A stretch of 64,000 nucleotides of DNA from NCBI RefSeq assembly GCF_015910535.1, contig NZ_JACBJG010000003.1, positions 310,001 to 374,000 on the forward strand, written 5' to 3'. The notes below the pieces were generated by a model, which did no database searches, had not been told where the DNA came from, and worked only from the letters and a program-made list of their open reading frames with translations. Numbering within the stretch: the first letter of the stretch is position 1; each line of letters opens with the position of its first letter. This DNA comes from Saccharomonospora sp. NB11. GTDB lineage: Bacteria; Actinomycetota; Actinomycetes; Mycobacteriales; Pseudonocardiaceae. Shown here one piece after another: positions 7,434 through 15,785 of the stretch. The translations under genes and the position numbers were made by a program.

Positions 7434-8303
7434 ATGACCGTGAAGGAGCTGACCAGCTCGCCGAGTCTGTCCACCCTCTACCCGAAGGCGGCGCTCGGCG
7501 GACTCCGCAGGACGAAGGCGGCGACCGACACGCTGCCCGACATCGAGTACGTCCGCGGTGGCGTCACCGTCGACCCGGGCCACCTCGCCGCCTACAACCG
7601 GGTGTGCGGCTTCCGGCTCACCGACGACCTGCCCGCCACCTACCCGCACGTGCTCGCGTTCCCGCTGCAGATGGCGCTGATGACCGAGTCGGACTTCCCG
7701 TTCCCGCTGCTCGGCATGGTGCACGTCGCCAACCGCATCACCCAGCACCGGCCGGTGAGGCTCGGCGAGAAGTTCACGTTGCGGGTACGGGTGGAGAACC
7801 TGCGACCGCACGACAAGGGCACCCAGTTCGACGTCGTCAGCGAGCTGCTGCCGGAACTCGGTGCGACGGACACGCCCGTCTGGGCGGACGTGAGCACCTA
7901 CCTGCACCGGGGTGGTACGGGCCGATCCTCGTCACCGAAGAAGACCGAACTGGCGCCACCCGCCCCGAACGGCGTGTGGGCCGTCCCGGGCGACATCGGA
8001 CGTCGGTACGCGGAGGTGTCCGGCGACCGCAACCCGATTCACCTGCACCCGCTGACGGCGCGCGCGTTCGGGTTCAAGTCGGCCATCGCGCACGGCATGT
8101 GGTCGAAGGCCCGTTGCCTCGCGGCGTTCGAGGGCAGGCTGCCGGACGCCTACACCGTCGACGTGCGGTTCCAGCTCCCGGTGCTGCTGCCCGCGAAGGT
8201 GGCGTTCACGACCTGGCGCACCGACGACGCCGGGTGGGCGTTCGAGCTGTGGAACGCCCGCAAGCCGAAGCCACACCTCAAGGGCACCATCACGGCGCTT
8301 TGA
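7434..8303 (+). CDS. htdX: 3-hydroxyacyl-thioester dehydratase, MaoC family (HtdX-like)
   Basis: This 289-residue double-hotdog protein has the R-specific hydratase motif in its second half: YAEVSGDRNPIHLHPLTA (about 192-209) followed by GFKSAIAHGMWSKA, with the expected Asp and His catalytic positions. It should hydrate or dehydrate 3-hydroxyacyl thioesters. The gene begins 3 bases after fabG4, so both are in one transcript. The same pair occurs in mycobacteria as Rv0242c-Rv0241c. Together with the divergent thiolase these enzymes could make or degrade fatty acyl chains; direction cannot be decided from sequence. Confidence 0.88.
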   Translation: MTVKELTSSPSLSTLYPKAALGGLRRTKAATDTLPDIEYVRGGVTVDPGHLAAYNRVCGFRLTDDLPATYPHVLAFPLQMALMTESDFPFPLLGMVHVANRITQHRPVRLGEKFTLRVRVENLRPHDKGTQFDVVSELLPELGATDTPVWADVSTYLHRGGTGRSSSPKKTELAPPAPNGVWAVPGDIGRRYAEVSGDRNPIHLHPLTARAFGFKSAIAHGMWSKARCLAAFEGRLPDAYTVDVRFQLPVLLPAKVAFTTWRTDDAGWAFELWNARKPKPHLKGTITAL

Positions 8304-8323
8304 GCCGACCATTCGCGTGGGCG

Positions 8324-8359
8324 GCCCCGCCGAGCGTCATTCCGGCTGCTCGGTGGGGC
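8324..8359. terminator. Bidirectional stem-loop between htdX and the TetR gene
   Basis: GCCCCGCCGAGC (8324-8335) pairs with GCTCGGTGGGGC (8348-8359), with one G-U position. It lies between two convergent genes and its right arm overlaps the last codons of the TetR gene. Confidence 0.65.
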
Positions 8360-9002
8360 GCCACACGTCGCCCTCCACGAGGTCGTTGAACCCGAGCCAC
8401 GTGAGGTTCATCAGCCACGACGCGAGCACGCCGTCGGCCACGTCGGAGTGATCGAGCCACCAGTCGGCGAGTGACTCCGCCGCCCCGACGAGGGCGGCGG
8501 CCATGCCTTCTCCGGAGAACTCCGCCTGCGAGGCGAGGCCGCGCTCCGTTCCCGCCGACACCACGAGGTCACGGACCAGTGCGACGGCTCGGGCCCGCAG
8601 CGCGGTGATCTCCTCCGCGAACGGACCGCCCGCGGTGAGCGCGTGGCGGTGCAGCACGATCCACGACTCCCGGTAGGCGGCCACGAAGCCGTAGAACGAG
8701 CGCAGGCCGTGCCAGAGCTGCATGTCGGGTGGGACGTCGGTGCGGACACCGTCTCGCACGGTCCGCAGCAGCCGCTGCGACTCCCTGCGGACGCAGTGCC
8801 CGAACAGTTCTTCCTTGGCGCCGAGGTAGCTGTAGATCATCGGCTTGGAGACCCCGGCGACGTCCGAGATCTCGTCCATGGAGGCGAGGTGGTAGCCGTG
8901 TCGCGAGAACACCTGGACCGCGGCGTCGAGAATCTGCTTCTCCCGCACCGGTCGGGGTAGTCGTTTGGCCCGTTCGGGCGAGCGCTTGACGTCCTGCGCC
9001 AC
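8337..9002 (-). CDS. TetR-family transcriptional regulator
   Basis: The 221-residue protein has an N-terminal helix-turn-helix with REKQILDAAVQVFSRHGY and MDEISDVAGVSKPMIYSYLGAKEELF, followed by a ligand-binding helical domain. I chose the GTG at 9002 because GGGAGG lies 5 bases upstream; a TTG at 9026 lacks a ribosome site. It is convergent with the fabG4-htdX genes and is a natural candidate to control them. A different palindrome (9056-9068) just upstream of its own start may be its autoregulatory site, so which operator it binds is not settled by sequence. Confidence 0.88.
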   Translation of the reverse strand: MAQDVKRSPERAKRLPRPVREKQILDAAVQVFSRHGYHLASMDEISDVAGVSKPMIYSYLGAKEELFGHCVRRESQRLLRTVRDGVRTDVPPDMQLWHGLRSFYGFVAAYRESWIVLHRHALTAGGPFAEEITALRARAVALVRDLVVSAGTERGLASQAEFSGEGMAAALVGAAESLADWWLDHSDVADGVLASWLMNLTWLGFNDLVEGDVWRPTEQPE

Positions 9003-9055
9003 CAGTACCTCCCGTCGTCGGGCCAAACGCTACCTGAGCAGGAGATACGGCGGAT

Positions 9056-9068
9056 CACACCGGGTGTG
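9056..9068. promoter_or_regulatory. Palindrome upstream of the TetR gene
   Basis: CACACC (9056-9061), one central G, then GGTGTG (9063-9068) form a perfect 13-base inverted repeat between the fxsA stop and the TetR start. It is a candidate self-operator and does not resemble the TACT-core element in the fadA2/fabG4 promoter. Confidence 0.5.
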
Positions 9069-9077
9069 TCCGGTTGT

Positions 9078-9548
9078 TCACTCGGACTCGATGACCCGCG
9101 GAGGGTCGCGCCGCTCGTCGTTGCTCGACTCGTCCACGACTTCGCTGTCGACCACGATGACTCGCGACCGACGCGCGCCGAAACCGCCCGGCATGGTCGG
9201 GACGCGCCGCTCCAGGCGCTTCAACCACGCTCGGCGCACGAGGCCGCGGGTCGGCTTCAGCAGCAGGAGCAGACCCGCCACGTCGCTCACGAAACCGGGC
9301 ACGAAGATCAGCAGTCCGCCGAGGCCGACGAGCATGCTGTCGGTGATCTCGTGATGCGGCGACCGGCCTGACCGTGCCGTCTCCATGACGGCGCGGGCGG
9401 CCTTGCCTCCCTCGCGTCGCGCGAGCGCGGAGCCGAGCAGGGCGCCCGCGACGAGGAGCCCGAGCGTGGCGAGGAAGCCGACGAGCGAGGCGACGGCCCA
9501 GATCGCGGCGATCTCGGCAATCACCCAGAGCAGGAAGATGGCGGCCAT
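9078..9548 (-). CDS. fxsA: FxsA-family membrane protein
   Basis: The 156-residue protein matches FxsA in length and layout: two N-terminal hydrophobic helices (about 3-22 and 24-45) ending in GSALARREG, a short polar loop, another hydrophobic segment LVGLGGLLIFVPGFVSDVAGLLLLL (about 72-96), then a basic cytoplasmic tail. FxsA in E. coli affects exclusion of phage T7 by the F plasmid; its molecular function is unknown. The gene reads into the TetR gene with 75 bases between. The ATG at 9548 is the natural start because the first helix begins at once. Confidence 0.85.
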   Translation of the reverse strand: MAAIFLLWVIAEIAAIWAVASLVGFLATLGLLVAGALLGSALARREGGKAARAVMETARSGRSPHHEITDSMLVGLGGLLIFVPGFVSDVAGLLLLLKPTRGLVRRAWLKRLERRVPTMPGGFGARRSRVIVVDSEVVDESSNDERRDPPRVIESE

Positions 9549-9610
9549 ATGGGGTTCAACGTACGGGGCGGGCGATTTGCTCCCTCGCCCGGGCCTCTAG
9601 CCTGCTGGCC

Positions 9611-10042
9611 GTGCACAGCGGCGACGCGGCGACCGGCGCACCGGTCGGCAAGGTGATCGACAAAGTGGCGTGGATCGAACTCGACGGTGGTCGGGTGCTT
9701 CTCGCCCGATCGCGGGGCAAGGACGTCTACTACCTGCCCGGGGGCAAGCGGGAGCCCGGGGAGAGCGACGTCGACACGCTCTCCAGAGAGGTCGCCGAGG
9801 AGCTCTCGGTGACGGTCGTGCGCGGCACCGAGTCGCTGGTCGGGGTGTTCGAGGCACCGGCCGACAGCGGGAACGGCGTGGTGGTGCGGATGACGTGCTA
9901 CACCGCCGAGCACGAGGGCACGATCACGCCCGACCACGAGATCGAGGACGTGCGGTGGGTGCGCCACGGTGACGCCGTGCCGGTGTCGCTCGCGAGCCGG
10001 GCCGTGCTCGATCACCTGCACGCGGCGGGTCTGCTCGACTGA
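9611..10042 (+). CDS. Nudix hydrolase
   Basis: This 143-residue protein has a Nudix box GGKREPGESDVDTLSREVAEEL (about 57-78, matching G-x5-E-x7-RE-x2-EE). It should hydrolyse a nucleoside diphosphate linked to another group, using a divalent metal bound by the Glu residues. The substrate is not evident. The start is a GTG at 9611, giving an N-terminus MHSGDAATGAPVG. It is read toward the branched-chain dehydrogenase operon and separated from it by a strong stem-loop. Two 14-base direct repeats (10037-10050 and 10051-10064) span its stop codon. Confidence 0.85.
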   Translation: MHSGDAATGAPVGKVIDKVAWIELDGGRVLLARSRGKDVYYLPGGKREPGESDVDTLSREVAEELSVTVVRGTESLVGVFEAPADSGNGVVVRMTCYTAEHEGTITPDHEIEDVRWVRHGDAVPVSLASRAVLDHLHAAGLLD

Positions 10043-10120
10043 CTCCCGGCGACTGACTCCCGGCGACGTCGACCTACGAGGTCGGTGGACACGGTCGTGC
10101 CGCCCGAACTGGTCCGAACG

Positions 10121-10157
10121 CCTCCGGCCCGCCGAGAGAGTCTCGACGGGCCGGAGG
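10121..10157. terminator. Bidirectional terminator between Nudix and E2 genes
   Basis: CCTCCGGCCCG (10121-10131) pairs exactly with CGGGCCGGAGG (10147-10157) over a 15-base loop that can pair further. It lies 10 bases beyond the stop codon of the convergent E2 gene. Confidence 0.8.
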
Positions 10158-10167
10158 TCGGGTCGGC

Positions 10168-11601
10168 TCAGTAGGTGATCGCCATGGCCGGGTCGGCCAG
10201 CAGCGCGCCGACGTCGGCGAGGAACTGCGAGCCCTGTTGTCCGTCCACTACGCGGTGGTCGAAGCTGAGCGACAGTTGCATCACCTTGCGCACGGCCAGC
10301 TCGCCGTCCACCACCCACGGCATGTCCCGGATCGCCCCGAGCGCCAGGATGGCCGACTCGCCGGGGTTGATGATCGGGGTGCCGGTGTCGACGCCGAACA
10401 CACCGACGTTGGTGATGGTGAACGTGCCGTTCAGCATCGCCTCCGGGGTGGTGCGGCCGTCGCGTGCGGTGGTGGTGAGGTCACCGATGGCGCGGGCCAG
10501 CTCCGCCAACGACATCGCGTCGGCGTCGCGGACCTTCGGCACCACGAGGCCGCGCGGGGTGGCCGCCGCGATCCCGAGGTGCACGTAGTCCTTGTAGACG
10601 ATCTCGCCCGCGGCCTCGTCCCACACCGCGTTGACGTCCGGGGTGCGCTTGGCCGCCAGGCACACGGCCTTGGCCGCGAACGCCAGCGGGGTCAGCTTGA
10701 CGTCGGCGAACTCCGGGGTGCGGCGCAGCTTGTCGCGCAGCTCCATCATCGGCGTCACGTCGACCGTGAGGAACTCCGTGACGTGCGGTGCGGTGTAGGC
10801 GCTGTTCACCATCGCCTGGGCGGTCGCCTTGCGGACACCACGGATGGGCACCCGCCGTTCCCGCGTGGCGGGGTCGTACGACCCGGCGGCGGTCGACGCG
10901 GCGGCCACGGCGGTGCCGTTGGTGGTGCCGTTGGCGACGCCGTTGGTGGCACCCTCCGCCGCGCGACGGACGTCCTCGCGGGTGATGACGCCGCCCTCGG
11001 CGGACCCGGTCACCGTGCGCAGGTCGACCCCCAGCTCCTTCGCGAGCTTGCGCACCGGAGGCTTCGCCAACGGCACGTACGCGGCGGGAGAGACCTCGGC
11101 CTCGACCGGCGTGCGGGGCTTCACCACCTCCACGGCCTGCACCGGGGCCGCGGTGGCGGCGGCCGGGGCGGACGGCGAGGTGGGCGAGGTGGGCGTGGTG
11201 GGCGAGGTGGTGGCCGCGGCGGCCTTCTTGCGCGGCCGACGCTTGGCCGACGACGCCTTCGAGCCGTACCCGACGAGAGGCTTCATCTCCTCCTCGTCGG
11301 CGGCGGCCTCGGCCGGAGCAGCCGACGCCGCGGGCGTGCTCGCGGCCTCGCCGTTCGGGTCGACGTCCACCGTGAGGATGGGCGTGCCCACCTCGACCGT
11401 CTGACCGGGCTCGACCAGCAGCTCGGTCACCACACCGGCCCAGGGAATCGGCAGCTCGACGGCGGCCTTCGCCGTCTCGATCTCCACGACGATCTGGTTG
11501 ACCGTCACCTCGTCACCGGGCTTGACCTTCCAGTCGATGATCTCGGCCTCGGTCAGCCCCTCCGCGGTGTCGGCCAGGGGGAACTGCTTGTACTCGGGCA
11601 T
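10168..11601 (-). CDS. bkdC: Branched-chain 2-oxoacid dehydrogenase E2 (dihydrolipoyl acyltransferase)
   Basis: The 477-residue protein has the E2 domain order. A lipoyl domain (about 1-80) carries the lipoylated Lys in EIETAKAAVE (about 44). A long flexible linker follows, with Thr/Ser/Pro repeats and an Asn/Gly/Thr run. Next are an E1/E3-binding domain around 185-222 (VRKLAKELGVDL) and a catalytic acyltransferase domain from about 245, with the HxxxDG active site in SFDHRVVDGQQG. It transfers the acyl group from E1 to CoA. It is the third gene of an E1a-E1b-E2 operon read leftward. The mycobacterial complex (BkdABC) is the closest known arrangement. No E3 gene is in the window. Confidence 0.9.
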   Translation of the reverse strand: MPEYKQFPLADTAEGLTEAEIIDWKVKPGDEVTVNQIVVEIETAKAAVELPIPWAGVVTELLVEPGQTVEVGTPILTVDVDPNGEAASTPAASAAPAEAAADEEEMKPLVGYGSKASSAKRRPRKKAAAATTSPTTPTSPTSPSAPAAATAAPVQAVEVVKPRTPVEAEVSPAAYVPLAKPPVRKLAKELGVDLRTVTGSAEGGVITREDVRRAAEGATNGVANGTTNGTAVAAASTAAGSYDPATRERRVPIRGVRKATAQAMVNSAYTAPHVTEFLTVDVTPMMELRDKLRRTPEFADVKLTPLAFAAKAVCLAAKRTPDVNAVWDEAAGEIVYKDYVHLGIAAATPRGLVVPKVRDADAMSLAELARAIGDLTTTARDGRTTPEAMLNGTFTITNVGVFGVDTGTPIINPGESAILALGAIRDMPWVVDGELAVRKVMQLSLSFDHRVVDGQQGSQFLADVGALLADPAMAITY

Positions 11602-11611
11602 CGAACTCCCC

Positions 11612-12661
11612 TCACCAGTCCAGCGCGCGGTCGACGGCGTGGAGCACCCGGTCCAGGTCGGGCAGGAAGTGCTCCTCCAACTTGGCCGGCGGGTACGGCG
11701 TGTCGAAGCCCGTCACCCGCAGCACCGGAGCCTCCAGCGAGTAGAAGCACTCCTGCTGCACCCGGGCCGCGATCTCCGAGGTCAACGAGGACTCGCTCGA
11801 CGCCTCGCTCACCGCGATGAGGCGACCGGTGCGGCGCACCGACTCGAACACCGGCTCCAGGTCCAGCGGCGACAGGGTCCGCAGGTCGATGACCTCCAGC
11901 GACGTGCCCTCCTCGGCGGCGGCGTCGGCCGCCGCGAGGCACACCTGCACCGACGGGCCGTAGGCCACCAGCGTGGCCGCCGTGCCCTGCCGCAGCGTGC
12001 GGGACGTGAACAGCGGGGCGGGCGTGGCCGCCGGGTCGACCGGAGCCTTGAGCGCGCCCGAGTGGTAGAGCTTCTTCGGCTCGAACAGCAGCACGGGGTC
12101 GTCGCACTGGATCGCCTGCTGGATCATCCAGTAGGCGTCCACCGGGTTGGAGCACGACACGACCTTCAGGCCGGGGATGTGCGAGAACAGCGACTCCGGC
12201 GACTCCGAGTGGTGCTCCACCGCACCGATGCCGCCACCGAACGGCACCCGGATCACCACGGGGACCTTGACGGCCCCCTGGGTCCGGTAGTGCAGCTTGG
12301 CGAGCTGGCTGGAGATCTGGTCGAAGCCGGGGAAGATGAAGCCCTCGAACTGGATCTCGCAGACGGGTCGGAAGCCCCGTACCGCGAGGCCCACGGCGGT
12401 GCCGATGATGCCGGACTCGGCCAGCGGCGTGTCCAGCACGCGGTGCTCGCCGAAGTCCTTCTGCAGACCGTCGGTGATGCGGAAGACGCCGCCGAGCTTG
12501 CCGACGTCCTCTCCCATCACCACGACCTTGTCGTCGGCCTCCATCGCGGCACGCAGGCCGGCGTTGAGGGCCTTGCCGATCGTGAGCTTCTGCACGGCAT
12601 TGCTCTGCGCCGTGGTGGTCGCGGCGTCGGAGGCGTTCACGGGCTGGGTGGGCGCGGCCAT
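11612..12661 (-). CDS. bkdB: Branched-chain 2-oxoacid dehydrogenase E1 beta subunit
   Basis: The 349-residue protein has transketolase pyrimidine-binding features (GEDVGKLGGVFRIT, DTPLAESGIIGTAVGLAVRG, EIQFEGFIFPGFDQ) and the C-terminal domain with EVIDLRTLSPLD. With the alpha subunit it decarboxylates 2-oxoacids from valine, leucine or isoleucine and transfers the acyl group to lipoyl-E2. The ATG at 12661 overlaps the E1 alpha stop as TGATG; a TTG three bases earlier is an alternative. The preceding GGAGG lies inside the end of the alpha gene. The stop is 10 bases from the E2 start, so translation is coupled. Confidence 0.9.
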   Translation of the reverse strand: MAAPTQPVNASDAATTTAQSNAVQKLTIGKALNAGLRAAMEADDKVVVMGEDVGKLGGVFRITDGLQKDFGEHRVLDTPLAESGIIGTAVGLAVRGFRPVCEIQFEGFIFPGFDQISSQLAKLHYRTQGAVKVPVVIRVPFGGGIGAVEHHSESPESLFSHIPGLKVVSCSNPVDAYWMIQQAIQCDDPVLLFEPKKLYHSGALKAPVDPAATPAPLFTSRTLRQGTAATLVAYGPSVQVCLAAADAAAEEGTSLEVIDLRTLSPLDLEPVFESVRRTGRLIAVSEASSESSLTSEIAARVQQECFYSLEAPVLRVTGFDTPYPPAKLEEHFLPDLDRVLHAVDRALDW

Positions 12662-13872
12662 CAACGATCACCTCCGTCGGCGAAGCCGGACAGGTAGGAC
12701 AGGTATTCCTCGCGCTGGGCCTCCAGCTGCGGCGACGGCTCCGCGTACACGTTGGAGAAGATCCGCTCGGGCGGCGGGTCGGGCATGTTGAAGCAGTAGT
12801 CGCGCAGTTCGGCGGCGAAGCGGTCGGCCTCGGCCTGCACCTCGTCGAAGAACGCGGCGTCGGCGCCGCCCGTGCGGGAGAGGTGGGCGCGCACCCGCTC
12901 GATCGGGTCCTTGAGCTTCCACGTCTCCACCTCGTCCGACAGGCGGTAGCGCGTCGGGTCGTCGGTGGTGGTGTGGGCGTCCATGCGGTAGGTGAAGGCC
13001 TCGATCAACACCGGGCCGTTGCCCCTGCGGCACTCGTCCAGCGCCCACCGGGTCACCGCGAGGCATGCGAGGACGTCGTTGCCGTCGACGCGGATGCCGG
13101 GGAAGCCGTAGCCGCGGGCCCGCTGGTAGAGCGGCAGGCGCGACTGGCGTTCGGTGGGTTCGGAGATGGCCCACTGGTTGTTCTGGCAGAAGAACACCAG
13201 CGGCGCGTCGTAGACGGCGGCCCACACGAAGCCCTCGTGGACGTCTCCCTGGCTGGTGGCGCCGTCACCGAAGTAGACGATCGTGGCCTCGGCGTCGGGG
13301 TCGTCGCCGACCTTGCCCTCGAACTTCTGCCCCATCGCGTAACCGGCGGCGTTGAGCACCTGGTTGCCGATCACGATGGTGTACGGGTGGAACCGGTGCT
13401 TGGCGAAGTCCCAACTGCTGTGGTCGGTGCAGCGGAAGATGCCGAGCAGGTCCCTGAAGTCCACGCCTCGGGCGTAGGCGACGCCGTGCTCGCGGTAGCT
13501 GGGGAAGGCCATGTCCTGCGGCTTGAGGGCGCGGCCCGAGCCGATCTGCGCCGCCTCCTGGCCCAGCAGCGGCACCCAGATGCCGAGCTGGCCCTGACGC
13601 TGCATGGCGTTCGACTCGCGGTCGGCCCGCCGGACCAGCACCATGTCGCGGTACAGCCCGCGCAGTGCCTCGGCATCGATGTCGGCGACGTAGGGGTCGA
13701 ACTGCGCCGACGGCAGGCGCTCGCCTTCGGGGTTGAGGAGCTGGGTCAACTCAGCTCCGCCTTCGGTGGTCGCACGCAGTCCCGCTATGACCTGCTCCGG
13801 GGTCGGCTGCGCCGCTGTCGCGGCCGGACCGGCGCCGGATTGCGGGCGCGTCCACTGTTCTGGGGACGACAT
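12661..13872 (-). CDS. bkdA: Branched-chain 2-oxoacid dehydrogenase E1 alpha subunit
   Basis: This 403-residue protein carries the thiamine diphosphate motif GDGATSQGDVHEGFVWAAV and QNNQWAIS, the phosphorylation-loop region (YRMDAHTTTDDPTRYR) and YREHGVAYARGVD typical of branched-chain E1 alpha. The first 70 residues form a low-complexity extension. I chose the ATG at 13872 because AAGGAG lies 6 bases upstream; a longer frame to 13947 has no ribosome site. It is the first gene of the operon, so its promoter must lie in the region to the right, 13873-14255. Confidence 0.9.
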   Translation of the reverse strand: MSSPEQWTRPQSGAGPAATAAQPTPEQVIAGLRATTEGGAELTQLLNPEGERLPSAQFDPYVADIDAEALRGLYRDMVLVRRADRESNAMQRQGQLGIWVPLLGQEAAQIGSGRALKPQDMAFPSYREHGVAYARGVDFRDLLGIFRCTDHSSWDFAKHRFHPYTIVIGNQVLNAAGYAMGQKFEGKVGDDPDAEATIVYFGDGATSQGDVHEGFVWAAVYDAPLVFFCQNNQWAISEPTERQSRLPLYQRARGYGFPGIRVDGNDVLACLAVTRWALDECRRGNGPVLIEAFTYRMDAHTTTDDPTRYRLSDEVETWKLKDPIERVRAHLSRTGGADAAFFDEVQAEADRFAAELRDYCFNMPDPPPERIFSNVYAEPSPQLEAQREEYLSYLSGFADGGDR

Positions 13873-14255
13873 CGCATCTCCTTGGTGTCGTGCCGCACGA
13901 CCGCTTGTGGCGGCGTGCGACGCGCCGCCGGCCACCGGGGTGCGCAACTGGATCGGCAGCGCTGGATGACCGTCGGCGGTGACGGTTCACGCGCTCATCC
14001 TGGCACGGAAACGGCCGTTGTGGAGAGCCCCTGAAGCGGATTCGTTGTGGCGGTCAGTGGTCTGAGCTGCGGAAATGCTCGGAATACCGACCGTGCAACC
14101 GCCGAAAGTCGCACCCGCGAGCAACGGCGGGACCAGTGGCGTCGGGCTCGTGATCGCGCTGCGCGACGGGGCCACGACGCAGTGGTGGCGGCACCCGCCC
14201 CGGCCCCCGGCGGCTGAAATTGTGACGAACGCCACTTGTCGGAGTGGGTGGCACG
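13873..14255. other. Divergent intergenic region (bkdA / M20 peptidase)
   Basis: This 383-base region separates the divergent bkd operon and peptidase gene and must hold both promoters. I see no recognisable operator, RNA gene or conserved small gene. The only repeated word noticed is GTTGTGG at about 14016 and 14044. Confidence 0.4.
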
Positions 14256-15683
14256 ATGGGGCCCGTGGAACTGGAAAGCGTGAAGAACTCAGTGCGTCGG
14301 ATGTGGGCCGACGACGTCCTGCCCAGCCTCTCGACGCTCGTCTCGATCCCGGCGCTCTCGCCCGCGTTCGATCCCGACTGGGCCGAGACCGGACACCTTG
14401 CCGCCGCCGTCGACCACGTGCGCGCGTGGTTCACCGAGCGCGACCTGCCCGGCGCGACCGTCGACGTGGTGAGCCTCCCGGGGCGCAGCCCGGTGCTCCT
14501 GCTCGACGTCCCCGCCACCGAGGGGGCCGAGGACAAGGGCACCGTGCTCATGTACGGGCATCTCGACAAGCAGCCGCCGGTGGGCGGGTGGTCCGAGGGC
14601 CTCGGGCCGTGGACGCCCGTGGTGAAGGACGGGCGACTCTACGGTCGCGGCTCGGCCGACGACGGCTACGCCGGGTACGCGGCGGTGACGGCCCTGACGG
14701 CTGTCCGCGAGGCCGGTGGCTCGCATGCCCGCATCGTGGTGTTGCTGGAGACCGGTGAGGAGTCCGGCAGCCCCGACCTGCCCGCCTACCTCGACCACCT
14801 CGCCGACCGGCTCGGCCGGGTGTCGCTCGTGGTGTGTCTCGACTCCGGCGGCAACGACTACGAACGACTGTGGCTGACGACGAGCCTGCGTGGTCTGGCC
14901 CAGGTGCACGTCACGGTGCGGGTGTTGGAGACCGCCCAGCACTCGGGCATGGCGAGCGGCGTGGTGCCCAGCTCGTTCCGTGTGCTGCGCATGTTGCTCG
15001 ACCGGCTGGAGAACTCCGAGACCGGCGAGATCACGCTCGCCGAGTGCAACGTCGAGATCCCGCCCAACCGGATCGCCGAGGCCAAGCAGACCGTCGAGGC
15101 CGTTCCCGGGTCGATCATCGGCACGACGCCGTGGCACGGCTCCACCAAGCCGGTGTCGTCCGACGAGATGGAGTTGCTGATCAACAACACCTGGCGGCCC
15201 AGCCTGTCGATCATCGGCGCGTCCGGCATGCCCGAGCCGGCCGACGCGGGCAACGTGCTGCGCACGAGCACGACGCTGGCGCTGAGCTTCCGGCTCCCGC
15301 CCACGGCCGACTCGCAGGCCGCGTTGGAGGCCATCACGAAGGCGCTCACCACCGATGTGCCGTACGACGCGACGGTGGAGCTCAGCGGTGTCGAGGCCGC
15401 CGACGGCTGGAACGCACCCGAGCCGGCTCCGTGGCTGACGGCGGCGTTGCAGCGCGCGAGCGACGAGATCTTCGGCAAGCCGTGGGGCAACGTGGGGCTC
15501 GGCGGGTCGATCCCGTTCATGGGACTGCTCGGCGAGAAGTACCCCGACGCGCAGTTCGTCGTCACGGGCGCGCTGGGGCCGGACTCGAACGCGCACGTGC
15601 CGGACGAGTGGTTGCACCTCGACTACGCCCAGCAGGTCACCGAAACGGTGGCGACGGTGCTCGACGCTCACGCCACGAGCTGA
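14256..15683 (+). CDS. M20-family metallopeptidase (dipeptidase-like)
   Basis: The protein of about 475 residues has the M20 metal-site motifs in order: MYGHLDKQPP (His and Asp), LYGRGSADDGYAGY (bridging Asp) and LLETGEESGS (catalytic Glu plus metal Glu), then a dimerisation domain and a late His in SNAHVPDEWLHLDY. It should hydrolyse dipeptides or N-acyl amino acids in the cytoplasm with two metal ions, probably zinc. The start is uncertain: the ATG at 14256 is chosen, with a GTG at 14244 and a GTG at 14265 as alternatives. It lies upstream of the amino-acid importer, suggesting a link to peptide or amino-acid use, but 100 bases separate them. Confidence 0.85.
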   Translation: MGPVELESVKNSVRRMWADDVLPSLSTLVSIPALSPAFDPDWAETGHLAAAVDHVRAWFTERDLPGATVDVVSLPGRSPVLLLDVPATEGAEDKGTVLMYGHLDKQPPVGGWSEGLGPWTPVVKDGRLYGRGSADDGYAGYAAVTALTAVREAGGSHARIVVLLETGEESGSPDLPAYLDHLADRLGRVSLVVCLDSGGNDYERLWLTTSLRGLAQVHVTVRVLETAQHSGMASGVVPSSFRVLRMLLDRLENSETGEITLAECNVEIPPNRIAEAKQTVEAVPGSIIGTTPWHGSTKPVSSDEMELLINNTWRPSLSIIGASGMPEPADAGNVLRTSTTLALSFRLPPTADSQAALEAITKALTTDVPYDATVELSGVEAADGWNAPEPAPWLTAALQRASDEIFGKPWGNVGLGGSIPFMGLLGEKYPDAQFVVTGALGPDSNAHVPDEWLHLDYAQQVTETVATVLDAHATS

Positions 15684-15785
15684 CTCACGTTGCAACTCGT
15701 CTGTAACGAACGCGATGCTGCGTTGTAGCGCATCCAGGTGGCAGGATGCGGGAACTGGCCGGTATGGATTACGAGGAGTGACATC

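Noticed and set aside
5457-7907. Open frame of 816 codons on the minus strand
   Set aside because: It runs against the fabG4 and htdX genes, which have clear catalytic motifs, and has the Arg/Gly/His-rich make-up of an antisense shadow in high-GC DNA.
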